A DNA stretch of 64,000 nt, taken from the NCBI GenBank assembly GCA_900073065.1, contig FJOG01000020.1, forward strand, positions 1,083,770 to 1,147,769. The letters are read 5' to 3'. Under the pieces are notes generated by a model, which was not told the origin of the DNA, ran no database searches, and saw only the letters and a list, made by a program, of their open reading frames with translations. Below, one piece after another: positions 37,443-49,652 of the stretch. The position numbers and the translations under genes are program-made. The first letter of the stretch is position 1; every line of letters begins with the position of its first letter. The stretch is from Phialocephala subalpina. Its lineage: Eukaryota > Ascomycota > Leotiomycetes > Helotiales > Mollisiaceae.

Positions 37443-39999
37443 TTACCGCATTACTAGGCTTGGGAATTTTCTCCGCCCAGAGACATTCACGTGGTATTCG
37501 TGAACACCATCCGATGCACCAATGTACCTGTTGGGAGTTAGCATGTTATTCATCTTGAGCTTCATATCGGTATTACTCACAATATCCTACCATCCGGGCT
37601 CCAGGCCACGCCCATTGTTTCGACTGATCGGTGCATACCACCAGTCGAGAGAAGTCCCTCCGCAGCAATCAGATCACCCAAGGGCCGCCAGGGCTGCCTC
37701 AGACGATGGGCAAAGTCTCTCGGCTCTTCGTCTGCTGCTACCTCAACCCGAAGCCTGGTTGATCTGTCAATAGGAGGATCCCCAGGAAATCGAGATCGAT
37801 AAAGAGCATCTATCTCCGCCCAAGGATTGTTGGGTGAATCGGAACCAAATGCTTCCCCACGAGAAGGAGTCAAGGTAAGGCGCTCAAGAGTACTCGAAGT
37901 GTCGTTTCCTGTCCGGGTCCCTGTGCCTGTAGTTTCTCGCTCAATGGCGTTCTCAGTTGCTGCGAGGATCATCGAACTTCTTCGTCTGGGTTCTTGTTGT
38001 AGCTGATTTCGTCTTTCGTTCTCACGATTCCGCTCATTGATGAATGATCTAAAGGATGCAGCTGTGCGATCCGGATTCACGAATTCTCGCAGAGCAGCAG
38101 GGAGACCACTCGTTGAGATGCGTCGGCTTGTGCTCCCAGGTCCTTCACCGCCAGCGGCTGTTGACGAGCGTTGACCATCTCCCCACGCACTCCATCTACT
38201 CGAGCCTTCAGCAAGTGCTTCTCGTGCTGCGTTTGCTGCATCTCTTTGACGTCGAGCAATCCGATGGGCTTGAAGGACTTCTAGCTCCTCCACAGTGACT
38301 GGTGTGTGATGCCTATCTAACATCTCTCGGGTAAGATGTCTAAGTTGCCTTCTTTCCAGGTCTAAGCCGAGATAGTCCGGAGTGCCGCTGGGCGACTCGT
38401 TTCTACGAAGTCTAGGATCGATGACCGAATCGCCTTGTCTGTCCGAGACGCTGACTGTTTCTACTCCTTCGGCTTGAGAATTGATTTTGACCAACTGTCG
38501 AGAATGGAAAAGTGATCGAACATCCGCAACACCGACTCGGCCACTATGTTCTGTCCATGCCTAACGAAAGTTAGCATCCACTTGCTATCAAGCGGACCAT
38601 ACTTTGCCGCCATGAATAAGAACTACCCCGCTTGCAAGAAGAAGAAAACACATTCAAAGTACGCGATAGATATTGAATTCGAGCACAGAGAAAATACTTA
38701 CAAGGAGGTCGAACGGTCCAGGTGAAAACTCCATTGATCGAACAGCTCCACTTGCAACACCGGGCCTTGAAGTCGTGAATAGGACCGGTAACGAGTCGGG
38801 GTCCAATAAGTATTCAGCATCGAACACCGAAACAACACCGTACTGAGTTGCTACGGCAAGGTATTTCCCAGACGGAGAGAAACACGCAGTGAAGCTTCCT
38901 CTATTTTCGGACTTGTCGCCTTGCCGCTGGCCTTCTAACTGTACCTTGCCAGCCAGCACCCATTCATAACGCTGCACATCTTTCGTCTCGAATCGCTCTT
39001 TCCTGAATCCAGCCTTCTGTTTTCTTTCATGGATGTAGAGAAAAGGATCGTCACATACTGTGACGAGTGTTTCGCCATCTGGAGAGATCACGGACCGATT
39101 GACAAAGTCGGGTAAAGTCAACTTGTCAAGTACGTCGGAGTCTCGCAAATCGACAATAGACACCGTGCAATCGTTGTTTGCCACCACAGCCACGGGTATA
39201 TTGTATGCCTTCTCGGAGACACTTTCTCCTGGGCACCATAATGTAACGCAATTGACAATCTCGGTCCCTATCTTCACTGGTTCTGGAAGAACGGGACGGC
39301 TGGGAGACCTTCGCTCAAAAGTCGTGTCCCGAGTTGCGGAACGTCTAGCGGGATCAAGGTCCAGAGGTAACCTCTCATCAGGATCTGCCTCCCGACCGAA
39401 CAATAGGTCCAAGTCCACCGCCCTATCTTTCAGAGATATCGCGGTATACTGTCCCGATTCTGCTCCGCAGCACAACCAGTCCTTGGATGCTGTCAGACAT
39501 CGGGGGAAGAAGGGAAGTTTCGCAATGACCTCGCGCTCTCGGGTCTTGGTATTTAAGGCAATGACTTCGGTTCCTGATGGATAATAGACAATATTGGGTT
39601 TCGGGGAGCTGATGAGGGACCGAAGTTGCCAGTGACTGTATAAATTAGCCCATGATCAATCCAAGAGCCTCGAAGTAAATCTTCGACAAAGACACCAAGA
39701 AATCATAGCGCAAATGTCCTTGCAGATCTAGGACATTATGATATCCATTTTTGCAACCTCTTATATCTGCCGCATTACAGACATTCGCAGATATTGAGCT
39801 CAAACTTGGGGTTGAACTGGAATAAACGGACCTATTCTCTATCGTGGCACGATAGAACTTTCGAGGCTTGGGGAGAATAAGAGCCTCGGTGGCATGGTGT
39901 CTAGCAAATAATTGGAAGATCAGTGTGCGAATGTCCGGGGAATTGTGGTACAATGGGTCATGCTCACAAGCTTTCGGTTTTCACAGCCATAGCTGTCAT
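37443..39999 (-). CDS. WD40-like protein with DUF2415 motif
   Basis: Five exons (39999-39968, 39900-39832, 39635-38702, 38560-37581, 37527-37443) sum to 2100 nt and keep one frame, giving 699 residues. The N-terminus has the PKPRKFYRATIE element and HWQLRSLISSP. Beta-propeller-like repeats follow (SVISPDGETLVTVCDD, TACFSPSGKYLAVATQYG). The DUF2415 block VRSMEFSPGPFDLLAWTE continues with HSGRVGVADVRSLFHSRQ across intron 3. A disordered Arg/Glu-rich segment comes next, and a last blade (VAWSPDGRILYIGASDGV) spans intron 4. Fungal DUF2415 proteins are uncharacterised WD-repeat proteins. Exon 1 is only 32 nt and is inferred from phase, start codon and splice signals. The gene is divergent from mitochondrial Hsp70. 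Confidence 0.87.
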
Positions 40000-40484
40000 G
40001 CGCTGCGATGTATGACAAGCATGAATCCTTTTTTGATTTATGCAGCGCAAGTCGCAGGTGATGAAGCTCCGTCTGTAACTATTGATAGCAAGTATGGACT
40101 ATGTACAGGTTATAAGTAGGATGTCCGTGATAGTCATCAACAGGCAATGTTTTGTAGCCGCGAACGACGTCAGGTTAGGTGGAGAGCAATATGTGGCTCA
40201 GTATGGTGGCTCGTGATATTATGCAGAGTTGCCTCGTCGCCTCAGTGTTGAAGGTTGTTCGAGGGAGGTCGGGACATTGGACCCGCTTTTCGAAGGCAAA
40301 TTCCATTGGTCGATATTTTTCTTTGGAGTTCCAAATGCGCTAGTGTCGGCTCGAATTTTTTCTATACATTCGATCATCATCCCCTTCGCGACTCTTCAAA
40401 CCATCACTCCTTTCACATCACCTTTTCCTCATCTCATCACCACCTTTTCTAGATAATTTTTCCTCTCTTGTTGCGACTGTAATC
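40000..40484. promoter_or_regulatory. Divergent promoter, DUF2415 gene / SSC1
   Basis: 485 bp between start codons. Two ATTGG (inverted CCAAT) motifs lie near 40275-40279 and 40305-40309, next to TTCGAA (40290-40295). No perfect three-unit heat-shock element is visible. The pyrimidine-rich stretch at 40375-40460 is typical of a highly expressed fungal leader. Confidence 0.5.
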
Positions 40485-42678
40485 ATGTTGGCTTCAAGAT
40501 TATCACGAGCTGTAAGTTGTCCTCGAATCAATCATCCAAAATCCTCAAATGCAACGGCTAACGCCTGAACAGCTCCCAAGAGCTACCTCATCCGCCACAC
40601 GATCACAATTCATCCGCACACCACTGGGTTCGTCATTTGTCCGAAGATATGCAGATGATGCCGACAAGAAGGTCCGGGGCCCAGTCATTGGTATTGACTT
40701 GGGTAAGTCATGTCGCCGATTCCGGGGGTTGCTCGCATGCTCACATATTTTGTCATTTAGGTACCACCAACTCTGCCGTAGCTATCATGGAGGGTCAGAC
40801 AGCAAAGATTATCGAGAACTCAGAAGGTATGTACAGTTCTCTGGTTCCATTGTTGCCACTCTCTAATAGTCGGCAGGTGCCCGTACAACACCGTCCGTGG
40901 TGGCATTCACACAAGATGGTGAGAGATTAGTTGGTGTCTCTGCGAAGCGTCAAGCAGTCGTGAATCCAGAAAACACTCTCTTCGCCACGAAGCGTTTGAT
41001 CGGCCGAAAATTCACAGACGCTGAGGTCCAACGAGACATTAAGGAGGTGCCATACAAGATCGTACAACACTCGAACGGAGATGCTTGGGTTTCGGCTCAC
41101 GGCGAGAAGTACTCACCATCTCAGATCGGTGGTTTCGTCTTACAAAAGATGAAGGAGACTGCTGAGTCTTATCTCGCAAAGCCAATTCAAAACGCCGTTG
41201 TCACCGTCCCAGCCTACTTCAACGACTCGCAGAGACAAGCCACCAAGGATGCTGGTCAAATCGCTGGTCTCAACGTTCTCCGTGTTGTCAACGAGCCTAC
41301 CGCTGCTGCCCTAGCCTACGGTCTTGAGAAGGATGAGGACAAGATTATCGCCGTCTACGATCTTGGTGGAGGAACTTTCGATATCTCCGTCCTCGAAATC
41401 CAGAAGGGTGTTTTCGAGGTCAAGTCCACCAATGGTGATACTCACTTGGGTGGTGAGGATTTCGATATTCACTTAGTTCGCCACTTGGTTCAGCAATTCA
41501 AGAAGGACTCTGGCCTTGATCTCTCTAGTGACCGCATGGCCATTCAGAGAATCCGTGAGGCTGCTGAGAAGGCCAAGATCGAGCTGTCATCTTCCATGCA
41601 GACCGACATCAATCTTCCCTTCATCACAGCTGATGCATCGGGACCAAAGCACATCAACATGAAGCTCTCCCGATCACAACTCGAGAAGCTCGTTGAGCCA
41701 TTGATCAGCCGTACCGTCGACCCTGTCCGAAAGGCATTGAAGGATGCCAACCTCAAGGCCACTGATATCCAAGAGGTCATCTTGGTTGGTGGTATGACCC
41801 GTATGCCAAAGGTCGCCGAGTCCGTCAAGAGCATCTTCGGCCGTGACCCTGCCAAGTCTGTCAACCCTGACGAGGCTGTTGCCATGGGTGCTGCGATTCA
41901 AGGAGGTGTCCTTGCTGGCAACGTCACTGATGTCCTTCTCTTGGATGTTACTCCTCTCTCCCTCGGCATTGAGACTCTTGGAGGTGTCTTCACTCGCTTG
42001 ATCAACCGAAACACCACCATCCCAACCAAGAAGTCTCAAGTCTTCTCCACCGCTGCCGACTTCCAGACCGCTGTCGAGATCAAGGTCTACCAGGGTGAGC
42101 GTGAGCTTGTCCGCGACAACAAGATGCTCGGCAACTTCCAGCTTACCGGCATCCCACCTGCGCACCGTGGTGTCCCACAAGTCGAGGTTACCTTCGACAT
42201 TGATGCTGATGCGATTGTCCACGTCCATGCCAAGGACAAGTCCACCAACAAGGACCAGTCTATCACCATCGCCTCTGGCTCTGGTCTCTCCGATGAAGAG
42301 ATCCAGAACATGGTTGATGACTCCGAGCGATATGCTGAGCAGGACAAGGAGCGAAAGGCTTCCATCGAGGCTGCCAACCGTTCCGACAGCGTCCTCAACG
42401 ATACCGAGAAGGCCCTCAACGAGTTTGCCGATAGACTTGACAAGACTGAGGTTGACCAAATCCGTGAGAAGATCACCACTCTCCGCGAGTTCGTCAGTAA
42501 GAGCCAGTCTGGTGAGGGTACCGCTACCGCCGCTGAGCTAAAGGAGAAGACCGATGAGCTCCAGATGGCCAGCTTAAACCTTTTCGACAAGATGCACAAG
42601 GCCCGTGCTGAGTCAGGCGAGGGATCATCTGAGGCCAAGCCAGAGGGTGAGGCCAAGGATGGCGAGCAGAAGCCATGA
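40485..42678 (+). CDS. SSC1: Mitochondrial Hsp70 (Ssc1-type chaperone)
   Basis: Exons 40485-40511, 40573-40702, 40761-40826 and 40877-42678 give 674 residues. The N-terminal 36 residues are a Ser/Arg-rich presequence. The actin-like ATPase domain shows [16 protein letters not shown] (phosphate 1), [15 protein letters not shown] (phosphate 2) and [12 protein letters not shown] (adenosine). The substrate-binding domain contains [20 protein letters not shown]. The C-terminal lid ends in an acidic [11 protein letters not shown] tail, not EEVD, which fits a mitochondrial rather than cytosolic Hsp70. The protein drives matrix import and folding with Tim44, Mge1 and J-proteins. All three introns cluster in the first 400 bp. 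Codon choice in the long exon is strongly biased toward C-ending codons, consistent with high expression. A long antisense frame (41674-42459) is a by-product of this bias. Confidence 0.97.
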
Positions 42679-43857
42679 AAGCCCATTTAGAAGCACCACT
42701 CCTTTGATTTATTAGCGTTTCTGGGCGGTTCGTATAGACCTCTCTTGTATCCAACATGTACTCATATTGCACGTTTGTAACTCTTCTTTGTTGTCATAAC
42801 ACCGACACTTCATGTTCTTCATAGCTTTGGGGGGCAAATGGCGTTTTAAGAGCACGCATTGCTTTGCAGCGTTCGGGACTTGTGTCTGGAGGATGCCTGC
42901 ACAGAAAAGGATACTATACTGTGGTTGTATAAAACTAGTTTAGGGTGTAGAGGCCCTGGATATGACGACGAATAATATGACCTCTCCTCTCTACAGAACA
43001 TTCGATCCTCTTGTGTATGTAGTCAATGCATTGTGATCCATGCAGCACGTGGCATATTACCCAGTGAAGCAGCTAGACCAGAGCAAAATGACCGTTCGCT
43101 GCATGCTTCCAGAAGGACTCTTCAGTCTGTTGCATGTCGCATTTTCATAGTGAGTTTCATGGTTAGTCCTTCTAGTGAGGTTTCTCCGATCATGAATTCC
43201 TGGTCCTATTCTACCGCCATTTACCCCGAGCTTTTTGCCTTGCTCGGAAAAGCCTCTCGAGTAACTAACGCCAACCTTCACTCTCATTCGACATTCATAG
43301 CCATTGAAAGAAACCATCTTGAAGATTGCCTCTTGGAGTTCAAAGACTCAATAATATGAGTTATAATGTCCCCATTCAGCCTGTTCATCCGTCTGGGGAA
43401 GGCCGGCACGATGGCTGCAGAAAATGGTCGCTATGATGCAAGAGAAGGATGGCCAAAGCGAGATCACTGCTTAGTGACTGCAATAAAGGTAATAGTTGTA
43501 ATAGTTGATCCCGCATACTACTTGTATGCATGAAATGACCCAATCCAAAGGAAGCATATCTCAAAGCGGGAAGACGGGAAGAGGGAGCGTAAAGAGTAGG
43601 CCAAAGGAGGCTAGAGGCCTTTTGTACAGTCATTCTCACGTGATAGCTACTAGCGGGCTCGCACATTTGATTATATTTCTGGAGGGGAGACCAGATTCGA
43701 ATTTGCCCCTCAAGAACGACATCGAAGACCTGAGAATCTGTGCCTCTCACTTTTACGATCTAGGCAGATACACATAAGAAATTTCTGCGCGTCCTACGAT
43801 TCACAAAATCCACAGATCTCCAGCACAACCAACACAAATCTGAACAACCCCACCAAA
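42679..43857. other. Intergenic interval between SSC1 and eIF3g
   Basis: About 1.2 kb, containing the 3' flank of SSC1 and the promoter of the next gene. The short frames on both strands carry no motif. Confidence 0.5.
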
Positions 43858-44903
43858 ATGTCGAAAACCGCAGCGTAAGAGCTTCTTGCGTCACCACATC
43901 CTGCTTCGGAATACTGACAATTTCCTAGGCGCACTGACTGGGCCGATGATGCCGACGACAATGATGCCCCCATCGAGAATGTTCTTCCCGAGGCGACCCA
44001 AGTTACCAACAAGGACGGCACAATCACAAAAACTACATGGAAGTTCAACGATGAGGGGAAGAAGGTGAAGCTTACGCAAAGAATCCGAATCACAACACAC
44101 AAGGAGGTCGTCAACCCAAGAGTTGCTGAGAGGAAATCATGGGCGAAGTTCGGTCTTTCTCAGAAGGATGCTCCAGGACCAGCAACAGACACAACCTCTG
44201 TTGGTGGTGCGTATATCCTTGGACTTTTCCATTGCTTTGATAGTGCCCTGACAGAAAACTAATCTCTGACAGAAAACATCATATTCAGACCAAGCACCAA
44301 CTGGCGTAAGGATGCGAAGGAGGAGAAGACCGAGGTTGGCAGTATGAAGGACAAGTTGAAGGACAAGAAAGTCAAGTGTCGTATCTGTAACGGAGAGCAT
44401 TTCACCGCGAGATGTCCCTTCAAGGATACCATGGCGCCTGTTGGAGAGGAAGGTTCTGCGGATGTTGCTGCTGGCCCTGCAGATGTTGCCGACGCAGCTG
44501 GTGGTCTGGGATCAGGAAAGAGCTCATATGTTCCTCCACATCTTCGAAATGGTGCTGCTGGCGGCGGTGACAGAATGGGTGGTGGCAAGTTCGAGCGCTC
44601 GGATGAATCAACATTGAGAGTCACAAACGCAAGTCGGGCCCTCCTTTTTATGGGCGTCTGGGTGCTAATTCGAAATAGGTCTCGGAGATGGCAGAGGAAC
44701 AAGAGCTTCGGGATATGTTTGAGCGCTTCGGTCGGGTCACAAGAGTATTCCTCGCCAAGGATCGGGAGACTGGTCTTGCGAAGGGCTTTGCTTTCATCAG
44801 CTTCCAGGAGAGAACAGATGCTGCTAAGGCCTGCGAGAAGATGGATGGATATGGATTCAAGCACTTGATTCTAAGGGTTGAATTTGCAAAGAAAGCTAAT
44901 TAG
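43858..44903 (+). CDS. TIF35: Translation initiation factor eIF3 subunit G
   Basis: Exons 43858-43874, 43929-44206, 44273-44628 and 44679-44903 give 291 residues. The N-terminus ([17 protein letters not shown]) and [21 protein letters not shown] are the conserved eIF3i-binding part. A CCHC zinc knuckle ([15 protein letters not shown]) lies in exon 3. The C-terminus is an RRM with RNP2-like LRVTNVSEM and RNP1 KGFAFISF. eIF3g helps 40S scanning and reinitiation. Two oddities: exon 1 is 17 nt, and intron 3 starts with GC (GCAAGT...AATAG at 44629-44678), a GC-AG intron. Using GT elsewhere would break the RRM frame, so the GC donor is well supported. Confidence 0.95.
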
Positions 44904-45597
44904 ATACTACAGTAACGAAAGTTGCAGTCCTGTAATACAACACTTTGGCATCTACATTCACGAAGATTACGAATCGATGCTTTGAAAGTCCTGATCCCGA
45001 GTCTTCCTATTCCGAAAGTCTGCAAGTCTTCGCTTGCTTGCTCGTGTTATTGGTTTCCGTCTTTTGATCCTGTGTCAGCAAATAACAGATGGAGATGTAA
45101 GCATTCTACGGGATAGGAGAGTCAACTACAAGAGTACAGTCAAGTCCCTTCGCCGTTCTCTCGGTGCAAAGGTACTCCCTGGCTGCAGATCATGTGGCTA
45201 AAATGCGTGAGACCCAGATTCAGCCGGTCGGACTGATCACAGGTGGCGTTAAATAGTTCCTTGCGCTTAGACTTTTAAAGGCCTTTGGACACGGGTTGGA
45301 CGAACTCAGTGGCGCCCTCAAGGCCCCTCATAGACTCTACGATCAGAACCGACATCGAAACCATCCTCCACAACAGCTGCACTCAGACATGAACTACAGC
45401 ATACGAGATATCAAAGATCGATTGAATGGGGGAACTTGCGAATGAAGGTTTGGGATGGTGTCCAAGTGATGCGCCGAATCCTTTTGCTTCCTGTTCTGCA
45501 TTACATGTTTTAAGCATTTCATCCCATCATTGTTTCCTCTCGAACTTGCCGTATTGTTGCTTATGCTTTTCTGTTCTCTTGGTTAGACTGCACAATC
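44904..45597. other. Intergenic interval
   Basis: About 0.7 kb between eIF3g and the rhodopsin-domain pseudogene. I see no gene. Confidence 0.5.
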
Positions 45598-46883
45598 ATG
45601 CGGCAGCCTCCTGAGAGCGAGCGTGCTTAAGAATTTCCCAAAGCCCAACTATGTCAATCCTGAGACACTGGGAAATGGAAACATTATCCTGAATATCATT
45701 CTTTTCACTCTCTTATTGTGGTTTATTAGTCTTCGAATCTTCACTCGGACGTCGCTGAACTATGTATTCGGTGCTGACGATGTCTGCATTCTGCTCGCTG
45801 TTGTGCGTCTGCAATGAATAGAGAGCATGTCTTCCGGGCTAACACTTACAGGTTCCAACAACGGTCTTCTTCATTATCAGCATCTAGCGGACGCCAGATA
45901 CCTATGGATTCGACATGTATATGATATTCCGGTGGACGCCGTCCCTACGAGACTAAAGATGATTCTCGGTGCTCAGCTGGCGTTCGCTCTTGCCTGCACT
46001 CTCACCAAGCTCTCGATGTTGAGCTTGTCCGGAGGCTCCTATCCAGTTCAACGATCTTCTGGCGACGAGTAACGTTACTTGGCATCATCACCGTAGCAAC
46101 GCAGGGCAGTGTGTTTTGCATCACAATTATCTTCCAATGCAGGTTAGTCGACCCATCTCTGGATGTCCCATGCTGTGCCTGACCTTTATAATCCCAGACC
46201 ACCTCAGGACTACTGGAAAGTCACCAAAGACCCACAACCCAATTGTATCAATCAAGCGTCCTTCCTCCTGGCGGCAGGTATCATCAACACTCTGACAGAC
46301 TTCCTCGCAGTCATTATGCCCATCCAAACTGTTTGGGTCCTTCAGCTCCCGACGCGTCAAGCTCTCATAGTCATGCTGCTGTTCGCCTTTGGATTCATCT
46401 CTTGTGGGGCAGGAATTGCTCGAACTTACTACATGTGGCAAGTAACCCAGACGTGGGATAGAACCTAGGCATCTTATCCTGTTTGGATAGCTGCAGAAAT
46501 AGAGCTCTATGTCGGAATGGTAAGTTTGACATCGCATCACTTGCTTCCTGCTTCTGACGACACGCAGATATGTGCTTCGATACCAGCTACCAAGCCATTC
46601 TTCACATTATATTTGCCACAACTCTTTAACTCCTCCACCTCCCCCCAAGCCGAACATACTGCCAAGACACAGAAACGTCTGCAGAAACGCCCACGAATGG
46701 AGATTGTCACCTTCCACGCTCACAACGACGAGACCATATCCTTTGAGAAAGTGTCTGAGGAATTCGAGACGAGAGACATCTGTTAGTGTCGAGTGCAAAA
46801 GCGAGAGTGGGCCGAGTGATTATGGCAGTGGCAGTCATATTGTTATCACGCAGACTTTTGATTTGGAAAGAGGGAGATTTTGA
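45598..46883 (+). pseudogene. Broken rhodopsin-domain integral membrane protein (SAT4/PTH11-like)
   Basis: The remains match the fungal rhodopsin-like seven-helix family. The frames are pieces: an N-terminal MRQPPESE start, a helix with FISLRIFTRTSLNYVFGADD, then ARYLWIRHVYDIPVD and TLTKLSML, then IFWRRVTLLGIITVATQG, RPPQDYWKVTKDPQPNCIN and SCGAGIARTYYMWQVTQTW. The open reading frame is broken by a shift right after the start (stop after ten codons), another near 45880-45920 with a stop at the end of the preceding frame, another near 46020-46050, an in-frame TAG at 46466-46468 (between TWDRT and ASYPVWIAAEIE), and one near 46780. Introns with good ends remain (for example 46142-46197). The damage is dispersed, so one sequencing error cannot explain it. 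Confidence 0.75.
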
Positions 46884-48036
46884 AAGAGCTTCGCTTAGGG
46901 TTTGGATACAGGCGAGAGCTTTATGGACGTGGATGGCTGGGTGCAGGTGACCTCGCTTCTTACAATCATCTTGTCCATTAGCGACAGCTGAAAGAGGTGC
47001 AGGAAGGCTTCAAGAGCATTTAATGTGGAAGTCATTGGTCGGAGATGGACAAGGGACACGCTGTAAGGAGCAGTGACTCCAAGGGGAGGCGTTGGATCCA
47101 AGAGAAATCGAAACTGGCCTTTCAGGTATGCATCACAATGCAAACAATCAACTGTAATCACAAGTCTCTATCGTCATTCTTATCCGTATGAGTTGTTATC
47201 AACTGCCATCCTAGGCGTCAATCGCTTCACGGCTTCTTACCTTCCCCGCTCCTTCATCGGCACCGACCATTAAGATCTATATCGATTTAAATAACTTTTT
47301 CTTCAACAACCGGCCAGAATCGTGCCACAGGCTTAATGGTTCAGGTCACTGACCGGCTCGTTCGAGGAGGATTAGAGAAAATCGCCTGCCCCGAGCTCAA
47401 AAGCGAGAGCACACGCCATTCCGGAGAACACCTCCTCACAAGGGCGACAAAAAAAATCCCAATCAACACCGAATGATTTTCAAGATTCAAGAGCCCTCGG
47501 GTCATTGTTTTTGCTTCTTTGTTCTATTTCATATGTTTTTTGTGGTATTGAGGGAAGATTTAGCTGAGTGCTTCTTTTATGTCGTTTTAGCGAATTTTGT
47601 GTGCTCGCTTAGAAAGGAGGTGGACGAAGACTCTTTCCACGCAGCAGCGTTCTTTGATAGAACTCTGGATATTTAGATACAGAATGTCCAAGAAGCTAGG
47701 AATGACTTCGAATTGATTTTTGGCGTTGGGAAACCTGTCACGGGGACTTTCTTGGTCAAGCTTGAACACACTTCCCGGAGCCGTGAGCATCAAGCAAGTT
47801 CCGCCCAACTCGACGGGAAGTTCAACATGCTTCTATCCCAGACTTCGGAATAGGAAGAAAAGTCCGTGAATAACAGCTACCCAACGTCTGTGGTGTCTTT
47901 ATCGCGCTGGTTGCCTAATAGTGGGCATGGCAAGGTGTCGGTAGATCGCGATGCAATCACGCTATCAGCTGACCATGCTAGCTGAGGGCATTTCTTTCCT
48001 CCATATCCTTCGTACCTTCCAATCTTGGTACAGTAG
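46884..48036. other. Intergenic interval
   Basis: About 1.15 kb with no recognisable gene. The AT-rich 47460-47680 frame (+) is hydrophobic low-complexity sequence without a family match. Confidence 0.5.
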
Positions 48037-49278
48037 AATCCGCCATGTCTTGGCGCGTCTAACGGGAAAGACAGTGCTAACATTTTCCAAGAGATCGCAA
48101 AGGCTGAGAATGCCAAAATTGCACAGGAAGTAGCCCACAGGGCTGCGTGCGAATTCCAGACGAAATTCAGACTTTTGACGCTCCCTCGAGAACTTCGAGA
48201 CAAGATCTGGGCTGAAGTCGTCACTGGTAACATCATCCATATCAGCAAAGGATATGAACACGATTCCAAACGTCTATGCAGAGGCCATCCCAGACGTGCC
48301 AAGTTCTTCTACCACGCCTGCGTAGCTTCGAATGGTCTTCGGAGCACAGCATGCCCGGCTGGCAAAGGAGACCGCGTGGATTGTTCCACTGACGGACCAA
48401 GTGGCCATTGTGGAATCAGTCTGGTTTGCAAGCAGATATCAATGGAGCTCCCAAAGTTTGGCTCTATGCTTTCTCGAAATGCTCTCCAGTTCTCGAATCT
48501 CATTACGGCAGAGGAATACCTATTTGGCCTCGACGAAAACACACGGGCATCAATCACCCACCTCAGACTTGCTGTTACTTATGCTTTAACCACTCTACAA
48601 TACCTGCACCACTATAGAGACGGAGCAATGGGTGGATGGAGAGGGATCCTCAATTATTTCAGCAATCCTTGGGATACAAAGACTGTACGTGATCTCCATT
48701 TTGACTCCCGCTTTGTTAACCGAGGATGCAGCTTCACATGTACCCAAAGCCCAAGGACGATCTCTCTCTCTTTTGAAAGAGCATATCCATTTCTACTACT
48801 CGGGCTGCTATTATCAAAACAACAGGGATAGGCTGTACAAGAGATGGAAAGTCGGTCGTGGAAACACGAGTTGGGACATTGGCATTGCAGAGCTCAAATA
48901 CAAAGGCTGCCCACGACTAGATATTGCTATGGAGTGTCCCGCTGAAGGTAAGAATGAAAATAACCCCGTAGCCAATAGCCGCTAACAATCGTAACTTGTA
49001 GACGAGCTCACCAACGAAGCCGCCCACAATTATTCTCCAGAGAGACCGGCCTGGAGAACCACTTTTGACGAGGATCTTCAATCGTGGATAGTACCTCTCT
49101 CGCAATTTAGGAACTACGATAGGTTAGACTTCCAATTTACGACAAAGACGGAGCGAAAGAGCACCAAGACGATTTCGTCTCTGCTTTAAAGGAATATATT
49201 GCTGGCCCTCCCATTGGACCTCGGATCTGTGCTTTCTTTGCAGGGAGGAATGGGAACCAGATGTATCGCTTCTATTAA
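48037..49278 (+). pseudogene. F-box-like fungal protein, probably frameshifted
   Basis: Coding sequence is clear but not continuous. A first frame runs from 48037 (no in-frame ATG; the ATG at 48044 is out of frame). It includes the F-box-like LPRELRDKIWAEVVTG at 48181, CKQISMELPKFG and ASITHLRLAVTYAL, to about 48687. Coding then moves to another frame (SHVPKAQGRSLSLLKEHIHF, WDIGIAELKYKGCPRLDI), either through an intron near 48685-48731 or a frameshift. After a GT-AG intron (48947-49001) it continues DELTNEAAHNYSPERPAW. Near 49140-49150 the sensible protein again changes frame (YDKDGAKEHQDDFVSALKEY) and ends at a stop at 49276-49278. A missing ATG plus one or two shifts suggests a decayed gene. 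Sequencing error or an unusual exon structure is the alternative. The family is expanded in filamentous ascomycetes. Confidence 0.55.
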
Positions 49279-49652
49279 GTTAGAGCTCTTGGAGTAGAGT
49301 TTAGAAATGACGATCTTGATTTGAAGGCATGGCTGGGTTAATGTCCTAGAAAACACCCCTCCTCGGTAGCTGTTGGACATGGTGATTTTGAAGTATCTGA
49401 TAAAGCACCAGGCACTGAAACTTCGAGTCTTTCAAGTTGGACCAACGAGCATGCAGCATTATGCCACATGAAAGAAGATAAAAGACAATTGCACCACAGC
49501 TCAGAGCCATCTTAGTTCGAGTTCGTCTCCCTAGATCTCTCCTCTTACAATCACGATCACCACGAAGCAACCCACCACCAATTACAGAGCCTCTAAAGCA
49601 TGGCAAATTTCATCATCATTATCACCTAGAAACGTCATCAGCCCCTCCACCC
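49279..49652. other. Convergent 3' region
   Basis: Short interval between the end of the F-box-like remnant and the leftward F-box/LRR gene. I see nothing in it. Confidence 0.5.

Noticed and set aside
41674..42459. 261-codon open frame on the - strand
   Set aside because: Shadow of the strongly codon-biased SSC1 exon.
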